Origin: Ruania alkalisoli
GTDB lineage: Bacteria > Actinomycetota > Actinomycetes > Actinomycetales > Beutenbergiaceae
Assembly: GCF_014960965.1 (NCBI RefSeq)
Contig: NZ_CP063169.1
Location: 1-64,000, forward strand
DNA: 64,000 nt
Direction: 5' to 3'
Position 1 is the first letter of the stretch; every line of letters begins with the position of its first letter. The translations under genes were made by a program, and so were the position numbers. A model generated the notes under the pieces. It was not told where the DNA came from, ran no database searches, and saw nothing but the letters and a program-made list of their open reading frames with translations. Below are positions 1-12,151 of this stretch, one piece after another.

Positions 1-346
1 GAGTCCGCGTCAGGTCCATCACATCACGGTGCCGCACGTCCCCTGGGCCTACGCCCATCACCACCGGCCCGCTCTCTAGCGGCTCCTCACCACGGCGTGC
101 TCGGCACACGCTCGACCGAGCGGTCATCGCACCACCCCCACCTTCACCCACAACTGTGGACAACCGGTGGCGGGAGGTGCCCATCCACAGTTAGAGTCAC
201 AACTTCCAGCACGACGTTCCTCCGGTCGCAACTCGCACCAGGACGCGGTACGTGCCTGAGCGGAGAGTTTCACACAGACTGTGGATACAGTTGTGGATCA
301 ACGCCGTCGAGAAGTCCGAGAGCAACTGCGTCCCACAGGGGGTCAC
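1..346. promoter_or_regulatory. dnaA upstream region with DnaA boxes
   Basis: No convincing gene is visible in these 346 bases. The stretch carries several sequences close to the DnaA box TTATCCACA or its complement: TGTGGACAA at 155-163, CCATCCACA at 181-189, TGTGGATAC at 280-288 and TGTGGATCA at 292-300. Such clusters in front of dnaA are known for autoregulation and origin function. The rpmH/rnpA side normally found upstream is outside the window. Confidence 0.6.
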
Positions 347-1831
347 GTGTCCGAGTCGCCCGTGGATCCAGCCGACCTCACCAAAGCCTGGGATCGTGCC
401 TTCGAGATTCTCAGCCAACGAGGTGATCTGGCAGGGGCGCAACTGGGTTTCATCCGGCTCACCAGGCCACTCGGTGTCATCGATGAGACCATCCTGCTCG
501 CTGTCCCCAGCGATTTCGCCAAGGACTTCATCGAGACCCGGGCACGGGAGTCGATCATCGCCGCCCTCACCACCGCCCTGGATCGCACTGTCCGGGTGGC
601 GGTGACGGTCGATCCGTCGCTCGAGGACGCCGTCCCGGCCGAGCCTCCCGCCAGCGTGGACCCGGAGCCGAATCTCCGCGAGACACCCCCGCCGCCCAGC
701 CAGATCGCCGATCCGCCGCGCGCTGAGCGCCCGCCGCGATCGGAGACCTATCGCTCCGAGAACCGCCCGGACAACTACGCCACCGGTGTCGACCCCTACG
801 CCCGGCTGAACCCGAACTACACCTTCGACACATTCGTGATCGGTTCGAGCAACCGGTTCGCACATGCGGCCGCGACCGCCGTCGCCGAAGCTCCGGCGAA
901 GGCCTACAACCCGCTCTTCATCTACGGTCAGTCCGGTCTGGGCAAGACGCACCTGCTGCACGCAATCGGCCACTACGCCAAGAGCCTCTATCCCGGCATC
1001 CGGGTGCGGTACGTCAACTCGGAAGAGTTCACCAACGACTTCATCAACTCGATCCGCGATGACAAGGCGGAGGCCTTCCAGAAGCGGTACCGCGAGGTGG
1101 ACGTCCTCCTCATCGACGACATCCAGTTCCTGCAGGGCAAGGAACAGACGATGGAGGAGTTCTTCCACACCTTCAACACCCTGCACAACGACAACAAGCA
1201 GGTGGTCATCACCTCTGACTTACCGCCCAAGCACCTGAACGGGTTCGAGGACCGGATGCGGTCTCGCTTCGAGTGGGGTCTGATCACCGACGTCCAACCG
1301 CCGGACCTGGAGACTCGAATCGCCATCCTTCGCAAGAAGGCCGGGGCGGAGTCGCTGCAGGCGCCCAGTGAAGTGCTCGAGTACATCGCTTCGAAGATCT
1401 CCTCCAACATCCGCGAGCTCGAAGGCGCACTCATCCGCGTCACGGCATTCGCCAACCTCAACCGCCAGACGGTCGACCTGGCTCTGGCGGAAATGGTCCT
1501 CAAGGATCTGATCACCGATACGGACGGAGCCGAGATCACACCCTCGGTGATCATGGCCCAGACCTCGGCGTACTTCGGAGTCACGATCGAAGCCCTGTGC
1601 AGCGCCGATCGCTCCCGGGTGCTGGTCAACGCTCGCCAGATCGCCATGTATCTGTGCCGCGAGCTCACCGAACTCTCCTTGCCGAAGATCGGCCAGGTCT
1701 TCGGCGGACGTGACCACACCACCGTGATGCACGCCAACCGCAAGATCCGCCAGCAGATGGCCGAGCGACGATCTACGTTCAACCAGGTCACCGAGCTCAC
1801 CAACCGCATCAAGCAGCAACAGCGGGCCTGA
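347..1831 (+). CDS. dnaA: Chromosomal replication initiator protein DnaA
   Basis: AAA+ ATPase that binds DnaA boxes and opens oriC; cytoplasmic. From the GTG at 347 the protein is 494 residues, normal for actinobacteria. An N-terminal helicase-interaction domain ([12 protein letters not shown] near the start) is followed by a Pro/Arg-rich linker, Walker [10 protein letters not shown] around residue 194, Walker [10 protein letters not shown], and the C-terminal DNA-binding signature [12 protein letters not shown] chose GTG 347 because a CAGGGGG Shine-Dalgarno lies just upstream and the next in-frame GTG upstream (281) sits inside DnaA-box-like sequence, so 281-346 is more likely leader. The next gene is dnaN, separated by a 516-base origin region. 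Identification is secure; only the start is uncertain. Confidence 0.98.
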   Translation: MSESPVDPADLTKAWDRAFEILSQRGDLAGAQLGFIRLTRPLGVIDETILLAVPSDFAKDFIETRARESIIAALTTALDRTVRVAVTVDPSLEDAVPAEPPASVDPEPNLRETPPPPSQIADPPRAERPPRSETYRSENRPDNYATGVDPYARLNPNYTFDTFVIGSSNRFAHAAATAVAEAPAKAYNPLFIYGQSGLGKTHLLHAIGHYAKSLYPGIRVRYVNSEEFTNDFINSIRDDKAEAFQKRYREVDVLLIDDIQFLQGKEQTMEEFFHTFNTLHNDNKQVVITSDLPPKHLNGFEDRMRSRFEWGLITDVQPPDLETRIAILRKKAGAESLQAPSEVLEYIASKISSNIRELEGALIRVTAFANLNRQTVDLALAEMVLKDLITDTDGAEITPSVIMAQTSAYFGVTIEALCSADRSRVLVNARQIAMYLCRELTELSLPKIGQVFGGRDHTTVMHANRKIRQQMAERRSTFNQVTELTNRIKQQQRA

Positions 1832-2347
1832 GCCTGCTCAGCGTTCACGCAGCCCCTCTGACCAGGGACGATGGACGCGTCCATGCACAGATGTGGATGA
1901 ATCTGTGGATGGCCGTGGATAGCCGGGCCCCATCCGTGGACGAATGACATCAATCTCGTGGACGGCGGCTGTGCACGCACGCCCGGTCCACATGCCTCCC
2001 GTCACCCTGTGAGGTGTAGTTCATGCATCCATCCACACCCTCGCGCGGCCGCTGACCTGCAACAACGCCGCTTACCCACATCCTCCACAACACCGATGAC
2101 GAAGATGACACTTATCTCCGGACATCAGGGTGTGAACAACCAACATTGCCCCTCTGGCCACTCCAGGGGCCCCTCAGGTGGATCTCACGACCCAAGAGAT
2201 GACAACCTGTCGCCCGGAGTGCTCCGTGTCGTCTACTGTCGAGACGGGACGCACGACTCTCGATCTGTTGATCGAGGACGTATGACACCGCCAGTCACTA
2301 TGCTCGGGAGCCCCGAGTGCGCATGAACGAGGAATGAGGCCGACATC
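1832..2347. other. oriC: dnaA-dnaN intergenic origin of replication
   Basis: This 516-base gap holds no supported gene. It carries a cluster of DnaA-box-like nonamers in both orientations: TGTGGATGA 1892-1900, TGTGGATGG 1904-1912, CGTGGATAG 1914-1922, CCATCCACA 2029-2037, TTACCCACA 2072-2080 and TCCTCCACA 2081-2089. Position between dnaA and dnaN plus this cluster is the standard actinobacterial oriC arrangement. The part around 2080-2150 is lower in GC than its surroundings and is the best guess for the unwinding side; that is inference. Confidence 0.85.
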
Positions 2348-3472
2348 GTGAAGTTCAGGGTGGAGCGAGACGTCCTGGCGGACGCCGTTACGTGGACAGC
2401 ACGCACCCTGCCGAGCCGTCCGCCGTCCCCAGTACTGGCTGGCGTGCGCCTCGAAGCCGACGGCACCGGCCTCGTCCTGTCCACTTTCGACTACGAGGTG
2501 TCCGCTCGCTCGGCCGTCGTCGCCGACGTCGAGGTGCCAGGCAGCGTCCTGGTCTCCGGCCGCCTCCTCGCCGAGATCTCCAAGGCACTACCGAACAAGC
2601 CGGTCGAGGTCAGCGTCGAAGGTAACCGTGTCAGCGTCGTCTGCGGTTCGTCGCGCTTCACCTTGCTGACCATGCCGGTCGAGGACTACCCGACACTGCC
2701 GGAACTTCCGGATGTCACCGGCAGTATCGCGGGAGATTCTTTCGCTCAGGCCATCTCGCAGGTCACGATGGCAGCTGGTCGGGACGAGACCCTGCCGTTG
2801 CTGACAGGTGTGCGGGTCGAGATCGACGGTGATGCTCTCACCATGCTGGCCACCGACCGTTACCGCCTCGCCATGCGGCAGATCACGTGGTCTCCCGCGG
2901 CACCGTCGGTCTCCCGGGTGGCACTGGTCCGGGCTCGAACGCTCTCCGACGTCGCGCGGAACCTCTCCAACGCCGGGTCCATCGATATCGCCCTCGCCGA
3001 CGGTGGCGACATCATCGGGTTCGAAGCCGGCGGCCGGCGCACCACCTCGCTTCTCGTCGACGGTGAGTACCCACCGGTCCGTCGCCTGTTCCCCGACCAG
3101 ACGACGACGCATACGATCACCAGCACTCATGAGCTGGTCGAGGCTGCCAAGCGCGTCTCGCTGGTTGCCGAGCGCAACACTCCGATCCGGCTCTCCTTCA
3201 GCGAAGGGCAGGTCGTCCTCGATGCGGGACAGGGTGATGATGCCCAGGCCACCGAGGTGCTCGAATCCACCCTGGTCGGTGAGGAGATCTCCACGGCATT
3301 CAACCCGCAGTACCTGTTGGACGGACTGAGCGCGTTGAACACCGACTTCGTGAGGCTCTCCTTCACGCACCCGTCGAAGCCTGCCGTCATGACCGGCCAG
3401 GACGATGCGGACGGCACCGATCACGCCGAGGAGTTCCGTTACCTGCTCATGCCCATCCGGTTCGGAGCCTGA
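2348..3472 (+). CDS. dnaN: DNA polymerase III beta subunit (sliding clamp)
   Basis: Ring-shaped processivity clamp that tethers DNA polymerase III and repair polymerases to DNA. The 374-residue product has the usual length and three-domain clamp pattern, with typical segments such as FTLLTMPVEDYPTLPELP after the first domain, LLTGVRVEI and MLATDRYRLA in the second, and the C-terminal motif YLLMPIRF that closes the clamp fold. It starts at GTG 2348 behind a GAGG-type ribosome site. It follows oriC and precedes gnd by 27 bases, so it may be transcribed with gnd and recF. Nothing in it is unusual. The family and position leave little doubt. Confidence 0.98.
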   Translation: MKFRVERDVLADAVTWTARTLPSRPPSPVLAGVRLEADGTGLVLSTFDYEVSARSAVVADVEVPGSVLVSGRLLAEISKALPNKPVEVSVEGNRVSVVCGSSRFTLLTMPVEDYPTLPELPDVTGSIAGDSFAQAISQVTMAAGRDETLPLLTGVRVEIDGDALTMLATDRYRLAMRQITWSPAAPSVSRVALVRARTLSDVARNLSNAGSIDIALADGGDIIGFEAGGRRTTSLLVDGEYPPVRRLFPDQTTTHTITSTHELVEAAKRVSLVAERNTPIRLSFSEGQVVLDAGQGDDAQATEVLESTLVGEEISTAFNPQYLLDGLSALNTDFVRLSFTHPSKPAVMTGQDDADGTDHAEEFRYLLMPIRFGA

Positions 3473-3499
3473 TCACCACCACGCAAGGAAGGCGCGCGC

Positions 3500-4399
3500 A
3501 TGCACCTCGGACTTGTCGGACTCGGCAAAATGGGCGGCAATATGCGCGACCGCCTGCGTGCTGCCGGTCATCACGTCACCGGATATGACCGCAATCCCGA
3601 GGTCACCGATGTTGCCTCGCTTGAGGACCTGGTCGCTGCGTTCGACGCGGAAGAACGCACGGTCGTCTGGGTGATGGTGCCGGCCGGCGAGATCACTGAA
3701 GCGGTGATCACCGAACTCGCCGGCTTGCTCTCAGCAGGCGACGTGATCATTGACGGTGGAAACTCCAAGTACGTCGATGACCTGCGCCGTGCGGAGCAGT
3801 TGAGCGCTTCCGGTATCCAGTACGTCGACGCCGGCGTCTCCGGCGGGATCTGGGGCAAGGAGAACGGGTACGGCCTCATGGTGGGCGGGGCTGACGATGT
3901 CATCGACTCACTGATGCCGATCTTCGATGACCTCCGCCCCGATGGACCCCGGAATGAGGGTTTCGTCCACGCGGGGCCGGTCGGTGCGGGCCACTACGCC
4001 AAGATGGTCCACAACGGCATCGAGTATGGCGTGATGCAGGCGTATGCCGAAGGTTACGAGATCCTCGCCGCCAAGGACGAGCTGATCACCGATGTCGGTG
4101 CCATCTTTGAGGCATGGCAGCGAGGCACGGTGGTGCGCTCATGGCTGCTGGAACTCCTGGTGAAGGCCCTCAACGAGGATCCGGACCTGGATGACATCCG
4201 TGGATATGTCGCAGACTCTGGTGAAGGGCGCTGGACCGTGGAGGAAGCAATACAGCGGGCGGTGCCTGCACCGGTGATCAGCGCAGCGCTCTTCGCTCGT
4301 TTCGACTCCCGCCAGGAAGACTCCCCGGCGATGAAGGCTGTTGCCGCGTTGCGCAATCAGTTCGGCGGGCACGCCACCAAGCCGTCGGCAGACGGCTGA
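3500..4399 (+). CDS. gnd: 6-phosphogluconate dehydrogenase, decarboxylating (short YqeC-type)
   Basis: Oxidises 6-phosphogluconate to ribulose 5-phosphate and CO2 in the pentose phosphate pathway. At 299 residues it is the short form of the family. The N-terminal Rossmann motif is [11 protein letters not shown]; further on are [19 protein letters not shown] and the catalytic block [12 protein letters not shown] with the conserved Lys and Asn. An AAGGAAGG-like ribosome site precedes ATG 3500. Insertion of gnd between dnaN and recF is a recurrent arrangement in Actinomycetes and helps place the organism. The stop lies 19 bases before recF, so the two are probably cotranscribed. Cofactor preference (NAD or NADP) cannot be read with confidence. 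Confidence 0.93.
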   Translation: MHLGLVGLGKMGGNMRDRLRAAGHHVTGYDRNPEVTDVASLEDLVAAFDAEERTVVWVMVPAGEITEAVITELAGLLSAGDVIIDGGNSKYVDDLRRAEQLSASGIQYVDAGVSGGIWGKENGYGLMVGGADDVIDSLMPIFDDLRPDGPRNEGFVHAGPVGAGHYAKMVHNGIEYGVMQAYAEGYEILAAKDELITDVGAIFEAWQRGTVVRSWLLELLVKALNEDPDLDDIRGYVADSGEGRWTVEEAIQRAVPAPVISAALFARFDSRQEDSPAMKAVAALRNQFGGHATKPSADG

Positions 4400-4418
4400 T
4401 CGCATCACATCGACAGGC

Positions 4419-5591
4419 ATGTACGTCTCTGACCTCGCCCTCACCGACTTCCGCTCCTACCATGAGGCGCTGCTGTCCCTGGATCCGGGGATCACTGCTT
4501 TCGTCGGTCCCAATGGGCAGGGAAAGACGAACCTCGTCGAGTCGATCGGCTATCTGTCCACGTTCTCCTCGCACCGGGTCGCCTCCGATGCGGCGCTCGT
4601 GCGGCACGGCGCCTCCCGGGCGATCATCCAGGCGAAGGTGGTCAGTGACGAGCGGACCTCGGTGCTCGAACTGGAACTCGTCTCCGGCAAGGCGAACAGG
4701 GCGCGTCTGAATCGTTCCCCGATGCCGCGTGCCCGCGAGCTACAGGGCATGCTCCGAACTGTCGTTTTCGCCCCCGAGGATCTCTCGCTCGTCAAGGGCG
4801 ATCCGGATGGCCGGCGCCGCTTCGTCGATGAGCTGCTCGTGCTGCTCAGCCCCAAGCTCGCCGGTGTCCGTTCCGACTACGAACGGGTCGTTCGGCAGCG
4901 CAACGCCTTGCTCAAGTCGGCTGCGGGTGCACGTCGAGGCGGTGGAAACGCGGATCTGCGCACGCTCGACGTCTGGGACGAGAAGGCTGCAGCCGCAGGC
5001 GCCCAGCTGACCGCCGCCCGGGTCAGGATGCTGCGTGACCTGCGACCACATGTGCAGAGCGCTTACGAACGCGTCAGCTCAGGGCAGAGCCTGGCGGAGA
5101 TCGCTTACCGCGCCACCGTCCAGCAGGCGATGTCCGATCAGGGCAGCGAGTCTGGCGGAGAAGAGGCGCTCACGAACGCGGACCTGGTGGAGGCTCAGCT
5201 GCTGGAGGCGATGTCGCGGCTGCGGCCCAAGGAGATCGAGCGCGGCGTCAGCCTCGTGGGCCCGCACCGTGACGAACTCGAACTGCGCCTCGGTGGACTG
5301 CCGGCGAAGGGATATGCCTCCCACGGGGAGTCGTGGTCGTTGGCGTTGGCGCTGCGCTTGGCGAGCTATGAGCTGCTCAAGGCCGATGACTGGCGGTCCG
5401 ATGGCGAACCCGTGCTCATCCTCGACGATGTCTTCGCCGAGCTCGACAGCCGACGTCGCAACCGGCTGGCTGAGTTGGTCGCCAAGGCCGAGCAGGTGCT
5501 CATCACTGCCGCTGTCGCAGAGGATGTGCCGGAACAGCTCGAGGGTGCCCGGGTCGACGTCATGGGATCGGTGGCCACCCGTGTCCGCTGA
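4419..5591 (+). CDS. recF: DNA replication and repair protein RecF
   Basis: SMC-like ATPase that loads RecA at single-strand gaps. The 390-residue protein starts [14 protein letters not shown], the canonical RecF opening, with Walker A GPNGQGKT at residues 30-37, the [13 protein letters not shown] segment, the GPHRDEL motif and Walker [12 protein letters not shown] near the C terminus. ATG 4419 was chosen because it gives the family start; an upstream in-frame start at 4341 would run into gnd. The last 11 bases overlap the start of the next gene, so translation is probably coupled. Order gnd-recF-DUF721-gyrB is conserved in the group. Confidence 0.97.
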   Translation: MYVSDLALTDFRSYHEALLSLDPGITAFVGPNGQGKTNLVESIGYLSTFSSHRVASDAALVRHGASRAIIQAKVVSDERTSVLELELVSGKANRARLNRSPMPRARELQGMLRTVVFAPEDLSLVKGDPDGRRRFVDELLVLLSPKLAGVRSDYERVVRQRNALLKSAAGARRGGGNADLRTLDVWDEKAAAAGAQLTAARVRMLRDLRPHVQSAYERVSSGQSLAEIAYRATVQQAMSDQGSESGGEEALTNADLVEAQLLEAMSRLRPKEIERGVSLVGPHRDELELRLGGLPAKGYASHGESWSLALALRLASYELLKADDWRSDGEPVLILDDVFAELDSRRRNRLAELVAKAEQVLITAAVAEDVPEQLEGARVDVMGSVATRVR

Positions 5592-6159
5592 CGATGCCCC
5601 CGGCCAGGAGCCGGGGAAAGGGCCCAACGACGGCGTAGCTGAGCCCGATCAGGATGAAGCCGCCCGTAGCGCGCTGGCCAGGGCCCGCGATGCTGCCCGG
5701 GCGAAGGGCCTCCGCACGGCACGCCCTGGGACGGCTACGCCGCGCAAGTTCCGCCGTCATGACGGAGTGGTGTTCGAATCGGCGCCGGGGCATGGCAGTG
5801 GGCGAGACCCAGCACCTCTCGGAAACACCGTCGACGCACTCGCCCGGCAGCTGGGTTGGAGCCGGCCGCTATCCATCGGTGGCGTGATCGGGCGGTGGCG
5901 AGAGGTGGTCGGCGACCAGATTGCCGACCACTGCACACCCGAAACGTTCGACGAGGGAGTCCTGATCGTCCGAGCCGATTCCACGGCATGGGCGACCCAG
6001 ATCCGGTTGCTGATCCCTCAGCTGGATCGACGCCTGGCCGAGGAGGTCGGTGAGGGCGTCGTCACCCGGATCCAGGTGCTTGGTCCCGGGGGGCCGACCT
6101 GGCGCCGCGGACCCCGTGTTGCGCCTGGCGGCCGTGGCCCACGCGACACTTACGGATGA
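5581..6159 (+). CDS. DUF721 / DciA-like protein
   Basis: Small basic protein of the DUF721 family, whose members include DciA, the helicase-associated replication factor of many bacteria lacking DnaC. The first ~75 of 192 residues are charged and low-complexity. The conserved part follows: [20 protein letters not shown], then a segment ending [12 protein letters not shown] and the Gly/Arg-rich tail. GTG 5581 overlaps the recF stop by 11 bases, which fixes the likely start; the frame is open further upstream but that is shadow of recF. Position between recF and gyrB is the standard actinobacterial location and supports a role in replication, inferred rather than shown. Confidence 0.88.
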   Translation: MSADDAPGQEPGKGPNDGVAEPDQDEAARSALARARDAARAKGLRTARPGTATPRKFRRHDGVVFESAPGHGSGRDPAPLGNTVDALARQLGWSRPLSIGGVIGRWREVVGDQIADHCTPETFDEGVLIVRADSTAWATQIRLLIPQLDRRLAEEVGEGVVTRIQVLGPGGPTWRRGPRVAPGGRGPRDTYG

Positions 6160-6207
6160 TCTGCCGGAGCGAACGCCAGGCTCGCAGTCGAGTCAGCGAC
6201 ACAGTCC

Positions 6208-6258
6208 TGTGGACAAACGTGTGGATATTCGTCTGTTCGGGCTGGTGAGGGGTAGAAT
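6208..6258 (+). promoter_or_regulatory. gyrB upstream region: two DnaA-box-like sites and a -10 element
   Basis: TGTGGACAA at 6208-6216 and TGTGGATAT at 6220-6228 each differ by one or two bases from the DnaA box complement TGTGGATAA. A good -10 hexamer TAGAAT follows at 6253-6258, with no clear -35. This would give a leader of about 118 bases before the gyrB GTG. Confidence 0.5.
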
Positions 6259-6367
6259 CGCACGGACCGCCTGAGGGTTGTGGGATACGTTCCACCGCGC
6301 GCGGGCCGGCGTCCGCCTGCATCGGCTCCAACCGGAGGCGGTGCGGTGGGCGCACTGATGACGATAG

Positions 6368-8419
<2,052 letters not shown>

Positions 8420-8432
8420 GTAAGGAAACTTC

Positions 8433-11024
8433 GTGACAGACGACATCACCCCTATGCCCGGCGACGCGGCGGAAGTCATCACCGATCGCATCGAGCAGGT
8501 CGACCTGCAGCTGGAAATGCAGCGGTCCTACCTCGACTACGCGATGAGCGTGATCGTCAGTCGTGCACTGCCCGACGTGCGCGACGGTCTCAAGCCGGTG
8601 CACCGGCGCATCCTGTACGCGATGTTCGACGGCGGATACCGCCCGGACTCCTCGTTCTCGAAGTGCTCGCGCGTGGTCGGGGACGTGATGGGGCAGTTCC
8701 ACCCCCACGGCGACAGTGCGATCTATGACGCGATGGTTCGCCTCGTGCAGCCGTGGTCGATGCGTTATCCCCTGGTGGCCGGCCAGGGGAACTTCGGCTC
8801 CCCAGGTAACGACCCTGCAGCGGCGCCGCGGTACACCGAGTGCAAGATGGCACCGCTCGCACTGGAGATGGTGCGTGACATCGACAAGAACACCGTCGAT
8901 TTCGGGGACAACTACGACGGGAAGACGCAGGAGCCCACCGTCCTGCCGTCCCGGATCCCGAACCTGCTGGCCAACGGCAGCTCTGGTATCGCCGTCGGGA
9001 TGGCGACCAATATTCCCCCGCACAACTTGCGTGAGCTCGCCGAGGGCGTCCATTGGCTGCTACAGAACCCTGAGGCGACAGCGGAGGAGCTGCTCGCAGC
9101 TCTCTTACAGCGCATCAAGGGGCCCGACTTCCCGACCGGTGCGCAGGTGCTGGGGCTGCGCGGTATCGAGGACGCATACCGGACCGGGCGGGGTTCGATC
9201 ACGATGCGCGCCGTGGTCGAGGTGGAGGAGCTTCAGGGTCGGACCTGCCTGGTGGTCTCCGAGCTGCCGTACCAGGTGAATCCCGACAACCTCGCGTCGA
9301 AGATCGCCGATCTTGTTCGTGATGGGCGTGTGCAGGGAATCGCCGACATCCGCGACGAGACCTCCGGTCGAGCCGGTCAGCGCTTGGTCATCGTCCTCAA
9401 GCGCGACGCGGTGGCGAAGGTGGTGCTGAACAACCTCTACAAGCACACGCAACTCCAGGACAACTTCGGCGCCAACATGCTCGCCCTCGTTGACGGCGTG
9501 CCGCGGACATTGAGCCTGGACGCGTTCATCCGGCACTGGGTCGCGCACCAGATCGAGGTCATCGTCCGGCGCACCGAGTTCTTGCTCAAGCAGGCCGAGG
9601 ATCGCATCCACATCCTGCGCGGGCTCATCAAGGCCCTCGACGCCCTGGACGAGGTCATCGCGCTGATCCGTCGCTCTCCCACGGTGGAGGAGGCGCGTAC
9701 CGGTCTGCGTGAGCTGCTCGGGATCGACGAGATCCAGGCGAATGCGATCCTGGAGATGCAGCTGCGGCGCCTGGCGGCACTCGAGCGGCAGAAGATCCTT
9801 GACCAGTTCAAGGCCCTTGAGGCGGAGATCGCCGACTATCAGGACATCCTCGGTTCTCCGGCCCGTCAGCGCACGATTGTGGGCGACGAGCTGACTGAGA
9901 TCGTCGCTAAGTTCGGCGACGAGCGTCGCACGACGATCCTTCCGTTCGACGGTGAGATGTCCATGGAGGACCTCATCCCGGAAGAGGATGTGGTCGTCAC
10001 CATCACGCGAGGTGGGTACGCCAAGCGCACCCGCACGGACAACTATCGTGCGCAGCACCGCGGCGGCAAGGGTGTGCGTGGCGCCCAGTTGCGCGGTGAC
10101 GATGTGGTGGACCACTTCTACGTGACCACCACCCACCACTGGCTGCTGTTCTTCACCAACCTCGGCCGGGTCTACCGGGCCAAGGCGTACGAACTGCCCG
10201 AGGGTAGCCGCGACTCCAAGGGCCAGCATGTAGCCAATCTGATGGCGTTCCAGCCTGGCGAGGAAATCGCTCAGGTGCTCGATCTGCGCGACTACGACCA
10301 GGCCGAGTACCTGGTGCTCGCGACCAAGAGCGGTCTGGTGAAGAAGACACGGCTGGGCGAGTACGACTCCTCACGCACGGGTGGTGTGATCGCGATCAAC
10401 CTGCGCGAGAACGGATCCGGGGAGCTGGACGAGGTCGTGGCCGCCCGGTTGGTGAACTCCGACGACGATCTGCTGCTGGTCTCCCGGAAGGGGCAGTCGT
10501 TGCGCTTCAGCGCCACCGATGAGGCGTTGCGACCGACAGGTCGGGCGACCTCCGGCGTCACGGGCATGAAGTTCCGTGAGGACGATTCGCTGCTGTCGAT
10601 GGACGTGGTGCGCGAAGGCTGGGACCTGTTCGTCGTGACCGAGGGTGGCTTCGGCAAGCGCACCCGGGTGGACGAGTACCGGGTGCAGGGTCGCGGTGGT
10701 CTCGGCATCAAGGTGGCCAACCTGGTCGAGGCGCGTGGTGATCTGGTGGGCGCACTGATCACCGGCGAGGACGATCAGGTGCTCGTGATCATGGAGAAGG
10801 GCAAGATCGTCCGCACGGCGGTCTCCGAGGTCAACCTCACCGGACGCACCACTCAGGGCGTGACGTTCGCGAAGCCGGACGCCGGGGACCGCATCATCGC
10901 GATCGCCAGGAACGTGGAAACAGCAGTGGAGGACGAGGTCGAGGCATCGGCCGACAGTACCGAAGGTGCTCCTGATGGCGTACCGTCGGGCGAGTCCCCA
11001 GCTGATGGGCAGGAAGAGAGCTGA
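8433..11024 (+). CDS. gyrA: DNA gyrase subunit A
   Basis: Breakage-reunion subunit of gyrase. The 863-residue product has the winged-helix start [20 protein letters not shown], the quinolone-resistance region [15 protein letters not shown] with Ser and Asp at the E. coli 83 and 87 positions (the sensitive-type residues), and the catalytic Tyr in [10 protein letters not shown]. The C-terminal beta-pinwheel carries a GyrA box written QHRGGKG rather than the usual QRRGGKG. The tail is acidic and Ser-rich. Start is GTG 8433 behind AAGGAAA, 13 bases after gyrB. The stop codon overlaps the next start by one base (TGATG), so the DUF3566 gene belongs to the same operon. Confidence 0.98.
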   Translation: MTDDITPMPGDAAEVITDRIEQVDLQLEMQRSYLDYAMSVIVSRALPDVRDGLKPVHRRILYAMFDGGYRPDSSFSKCSRVVGDVMGQFHPHGDSAIYDAMVRLVQPWSMRYPLVAGQGNFGSPGNDPAAAPRYTECKMAPLALEMVRDIDKNTVDFGDNYDGKTQEPTVLPSRIPNLLANGSSGIAVGMATNIPPHNLRELAEGVHWLLQNPEATAEELLAALLQRIKGPDFPTGAQVLGLRGIEDAYRTGRGSITMRAVVEVEELQGRTCLVVSELPYQVNPDNLASKIADLVRDGRVQGIADIRDETSGRAGQRLVIVLKRDAVAKVVLNNLYKHTQLQDNFGANMLALVDGVPRTLSLDAFIRHWVAHQIEVIVRRTEFLLKQAEDRIHILRGLIKALDALDEVIALIRRSPTVEEARTGLRELLGIDEIQANAILEMQLRRLAALERQKILDQFKALEAEIADYQDILGSPARQRTIVGDELTEIVAKFGDERRTTILPFDGEMSMEDLIPEEDVVVTITRGGYAKRTRTDNYRAQHRGGKGVRGAQLRGDDVVDHFYVTTTHHWLLFFTNLGRVYRAKAYELPEGSRDSKGQHVANLMAFQPGEEIAQVLDLRDYDQAEYLVLATKSGLVKKTRLGEYDSSRTGGVIAINLRENGSGELDEVVAARLVNSDDDLLLVSRKGQSLRFSATDEALRPTGRATSGVTGMKFREDDSLLSMDVVREGWDLFVVTEGGFGKRTRVDEYRVQGRGGLGIKVANLVEARGDLVGALITGEDDQVLVIMEKGKIVRTAVSEVNLTGRTTQGVTFAKPDAGDRIIAIARNVETAVEDEVEASADSTEGAPDGVPSGESPADGQEES

Positions 11025-11677
11025 TGAGCGAGCAGACTCCGCGGCCGACCACACCTCCGGTGCGCACCTCCACGAAGACCTTCCAGCCCGGTGAGCGACG
11101 CGCACCGAGCGTGCAGCCGTCGCGCGTGGACATGCCCACCCAGCAGCAACCGGCAACGGTTCCTCCGGCTGGTGGTCAGTCGCAGCCACAGCCGGCTCAG
11201 TCGCAACAGCCCTCGCAGGGCAGGCAGCAGCATGGCGCACGGCAGGGCGACTCCTCGGCAACCCCTGGTCGGGCAGCCGGGGCCGCGAGTGCGAGTGAGT
11301 CGAAAGTCGACAGCGGCCCGCGCCGGGTACGGTTGGCGATCTCCCGCGTGGACCCGTGGTCGGTGATGAAGTTGTCGTTCCTGCTCTCCATCGCGATAGG
11401 GATCGGGATCGTCGTCGCCACTGCGGTGGTGTGGGGTGTACTGAACTCCATGGGCGTGTTCTCCCAGGTTCAGAGCCTGATCGATGAAGTCGGAGCGATG
11501 GCCCAGTTCGGAGGTCTGCTGGAGTACGTCGAGTTCTCCCGGGTGATCTCGGTGGCGACCGTGATCGCGATCGTAGACGTCATCCTGCTGACAGCCCTGG
11601 CCACCCTCGGCGCGTTCATCTACAACTTGGTGGCGGCCATGGTCGGCGGGTTGCACCTGACCCTCACCGACGACTGA
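11024..11677 (+). CDS. DUF3566 membrane protein
   Basis: Actinobacterial membrane protein of unknown function, nearly always found directly after gyrA. Of 217 residues the first ~95 are Pro/Gln/Ser-rich and probably disordered in the cytoplasm. The DUF3566 domain begins around RRVRLAISRVDPWSVMKLSFLLS and contains two hydrophobic segments, one before the GVLNSMGVF region and one in the C-terminal VATVIAIVDVILLTALATL stretch. ATG 11024 overlaps the gyrA stop. Linkage to gyrase is conserved across the phylum, but no mechanism is established, so I give only the family. Confidence 0.9.
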   Translation: MSEQTPRPTTPPVRTSTKTFQPGERRAPSVQPSRVDMPTQQQPATVPPAGGQSQPQPAQSQQPSQGRQQHGARQGDSSATPGRAAGAASASESKVDSGPRRVRLAISRVDPWSVMKLSFLLSIAIGIGIVVATAVVWGVLNSMGVFSQVQSLIDEVGAMAQFGGLLEYVEFSRVISVATVIAIVDVILLTALATLGAFIYNLVAAMVGGLHLTLTDD

Positions 11678-11719
11678 GTCGTTCAGCCGCAGACGTGACG
11701 CGTGCCACGTGGATCTGTT

Positions 11720-11749
11720 TTGGAGCCGGTGCGCGCGCTGAGGTAGTCT
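11720..11749 (+). promoter_or_regulatory. Candidate promoter of tRNA-Ile
   Basis: TTGGAG at 11720-11725 and TAGTCT at 11744-11749 are separated by 18 bases and lie about 35 bases before the tRNA. Visual match only. Confidence 0.4.
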
Positions 11750-11783
11750 CTGGGGGCGCCCATGCGGGGGTTCCCGGGGCAAC

Positions 11784-11857
11784 GGGCCTATAGCTCAGAC
11801 GGTTAGAGCGCTTCCCTGATAAGGAAGAGGTCGCTGGTTCGAGTCCAGCTAGGCCCA
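11784..11857 (+). tRNA. tRNA-Ile (GAT)
   Basis: A 74-base cloverleaf. The acceptor arm GGGCCTA (11784-11790) pairs with TAGGCCC (11850-11856) and the discriminator is A. The D-arm is TAGCTCAGACGGTTAGAGC, the anticodon loop is CTGATAA with anticodon GAT, and the T-arm contains GGTTCGAGTCC. The CCA end is not encoded. It is followed by the DLW-39 gene after 23 bases. Confidence 0.97.
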
Positions 11858-11880
11858 CACCCGCCACGAACGGAGACGAT

Positions 11881-12000
11881 ATGAAGAAGGTGCTCGTCCT
11901 CGTCGTGGTGGCCGTGGGAGGTTTCCTCGCGTGGCGCAAGATCGCCGAGGAGCAGGCCAACCGCGACGTCTGGTCCGAGGTCACCGATCCGCTTCCGTGA
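11881..12000 (+). CDS. DLW-39 family small protein
   Basis: A 39-residue protein starting MKKVLVLVVVAVGG, with one hydrophobic N-terminal segment of about 15 residues, then FLAWRKIAEEQANRDVW and the acidic C-terminal end EVTDPLP. Length, the conserved DLW-like triplet (DVW here) and the location between tRNA-Ile and tRNA-Ala after gyrA match the actinobacterial DLW-39 family, named for its 39-residue length. A GGAGA ribosome site lies 6 bases before ATG 11881. Probably a single-pass membrane peptide; function unknown. It is easy to miss because of its size. Confidence 0.9.
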   Translation: MKKVLVLVVVAVGGFLAWRKIAEEQANRDVWSEVTDPLP

Positions 12001-12022
12001 GCGGCCGGCGACGACCGGGCAG

Positions 12023-12028
12023 TATCCT
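12023..12028 (+). promoter_or_regulatory. Candidate -10 element of tRNA-Ala
   Basis: TATCCT lies 14 bases upstream of the tRNA. No clear -35 is seen, so readthrough from the DLW-39 transcript is possible. Confidence 0.3.
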
Positions 12029-12042
12029 AGATCCACCCTCAC

Positions 12043-12115
12043 GGGGCCGTAGCTCACCAGGTAGAGCGCCGCTTTTGCAAGGCGGAGGTAAGGGGTTCGA
12101 GTCCCCTCGGCTCCA
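12043..12115 (+). tRNA. tRNA-Ala (TGC)
   Basis: A 73-base cloverleaf. Acceptor GGGGCCG (12043-12049) pairs with CGGCTCC (12108-12114) including one G-T wobble, and the discriminator is A. The anticodon loop is TTTGCAA with anticodon TGC, and the T-arm contains GGTTCGAGTCC. The restriction-modification island starts directly after it. Confidence 0.97.
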
Positions 12116-12151
12116 CCCACCAAGGTCCATGTTGTGGCAGGATCCGTGACG

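Noticed and set aside
197-1980. Long antisense open frames opposite dnaA
   Set aside because: Composition is that of a high-GC shadow frame with Arg/Val/Asp bias, no family motif and no ribosome site.
2095-2109. DnaA-trio element next to the last DnaA box (GATGACGAAGATGAC)
   Set aside because: The triplets are in the wrong polarity for the described trio motif, so I treat it as chance.
5035-5580. Longer N terminus for the DUF721 protein
   Set aside because: The added residues are an out-of-frame reading of recF; the GTG at 5581 overlapping the recF stop is the normal junction.
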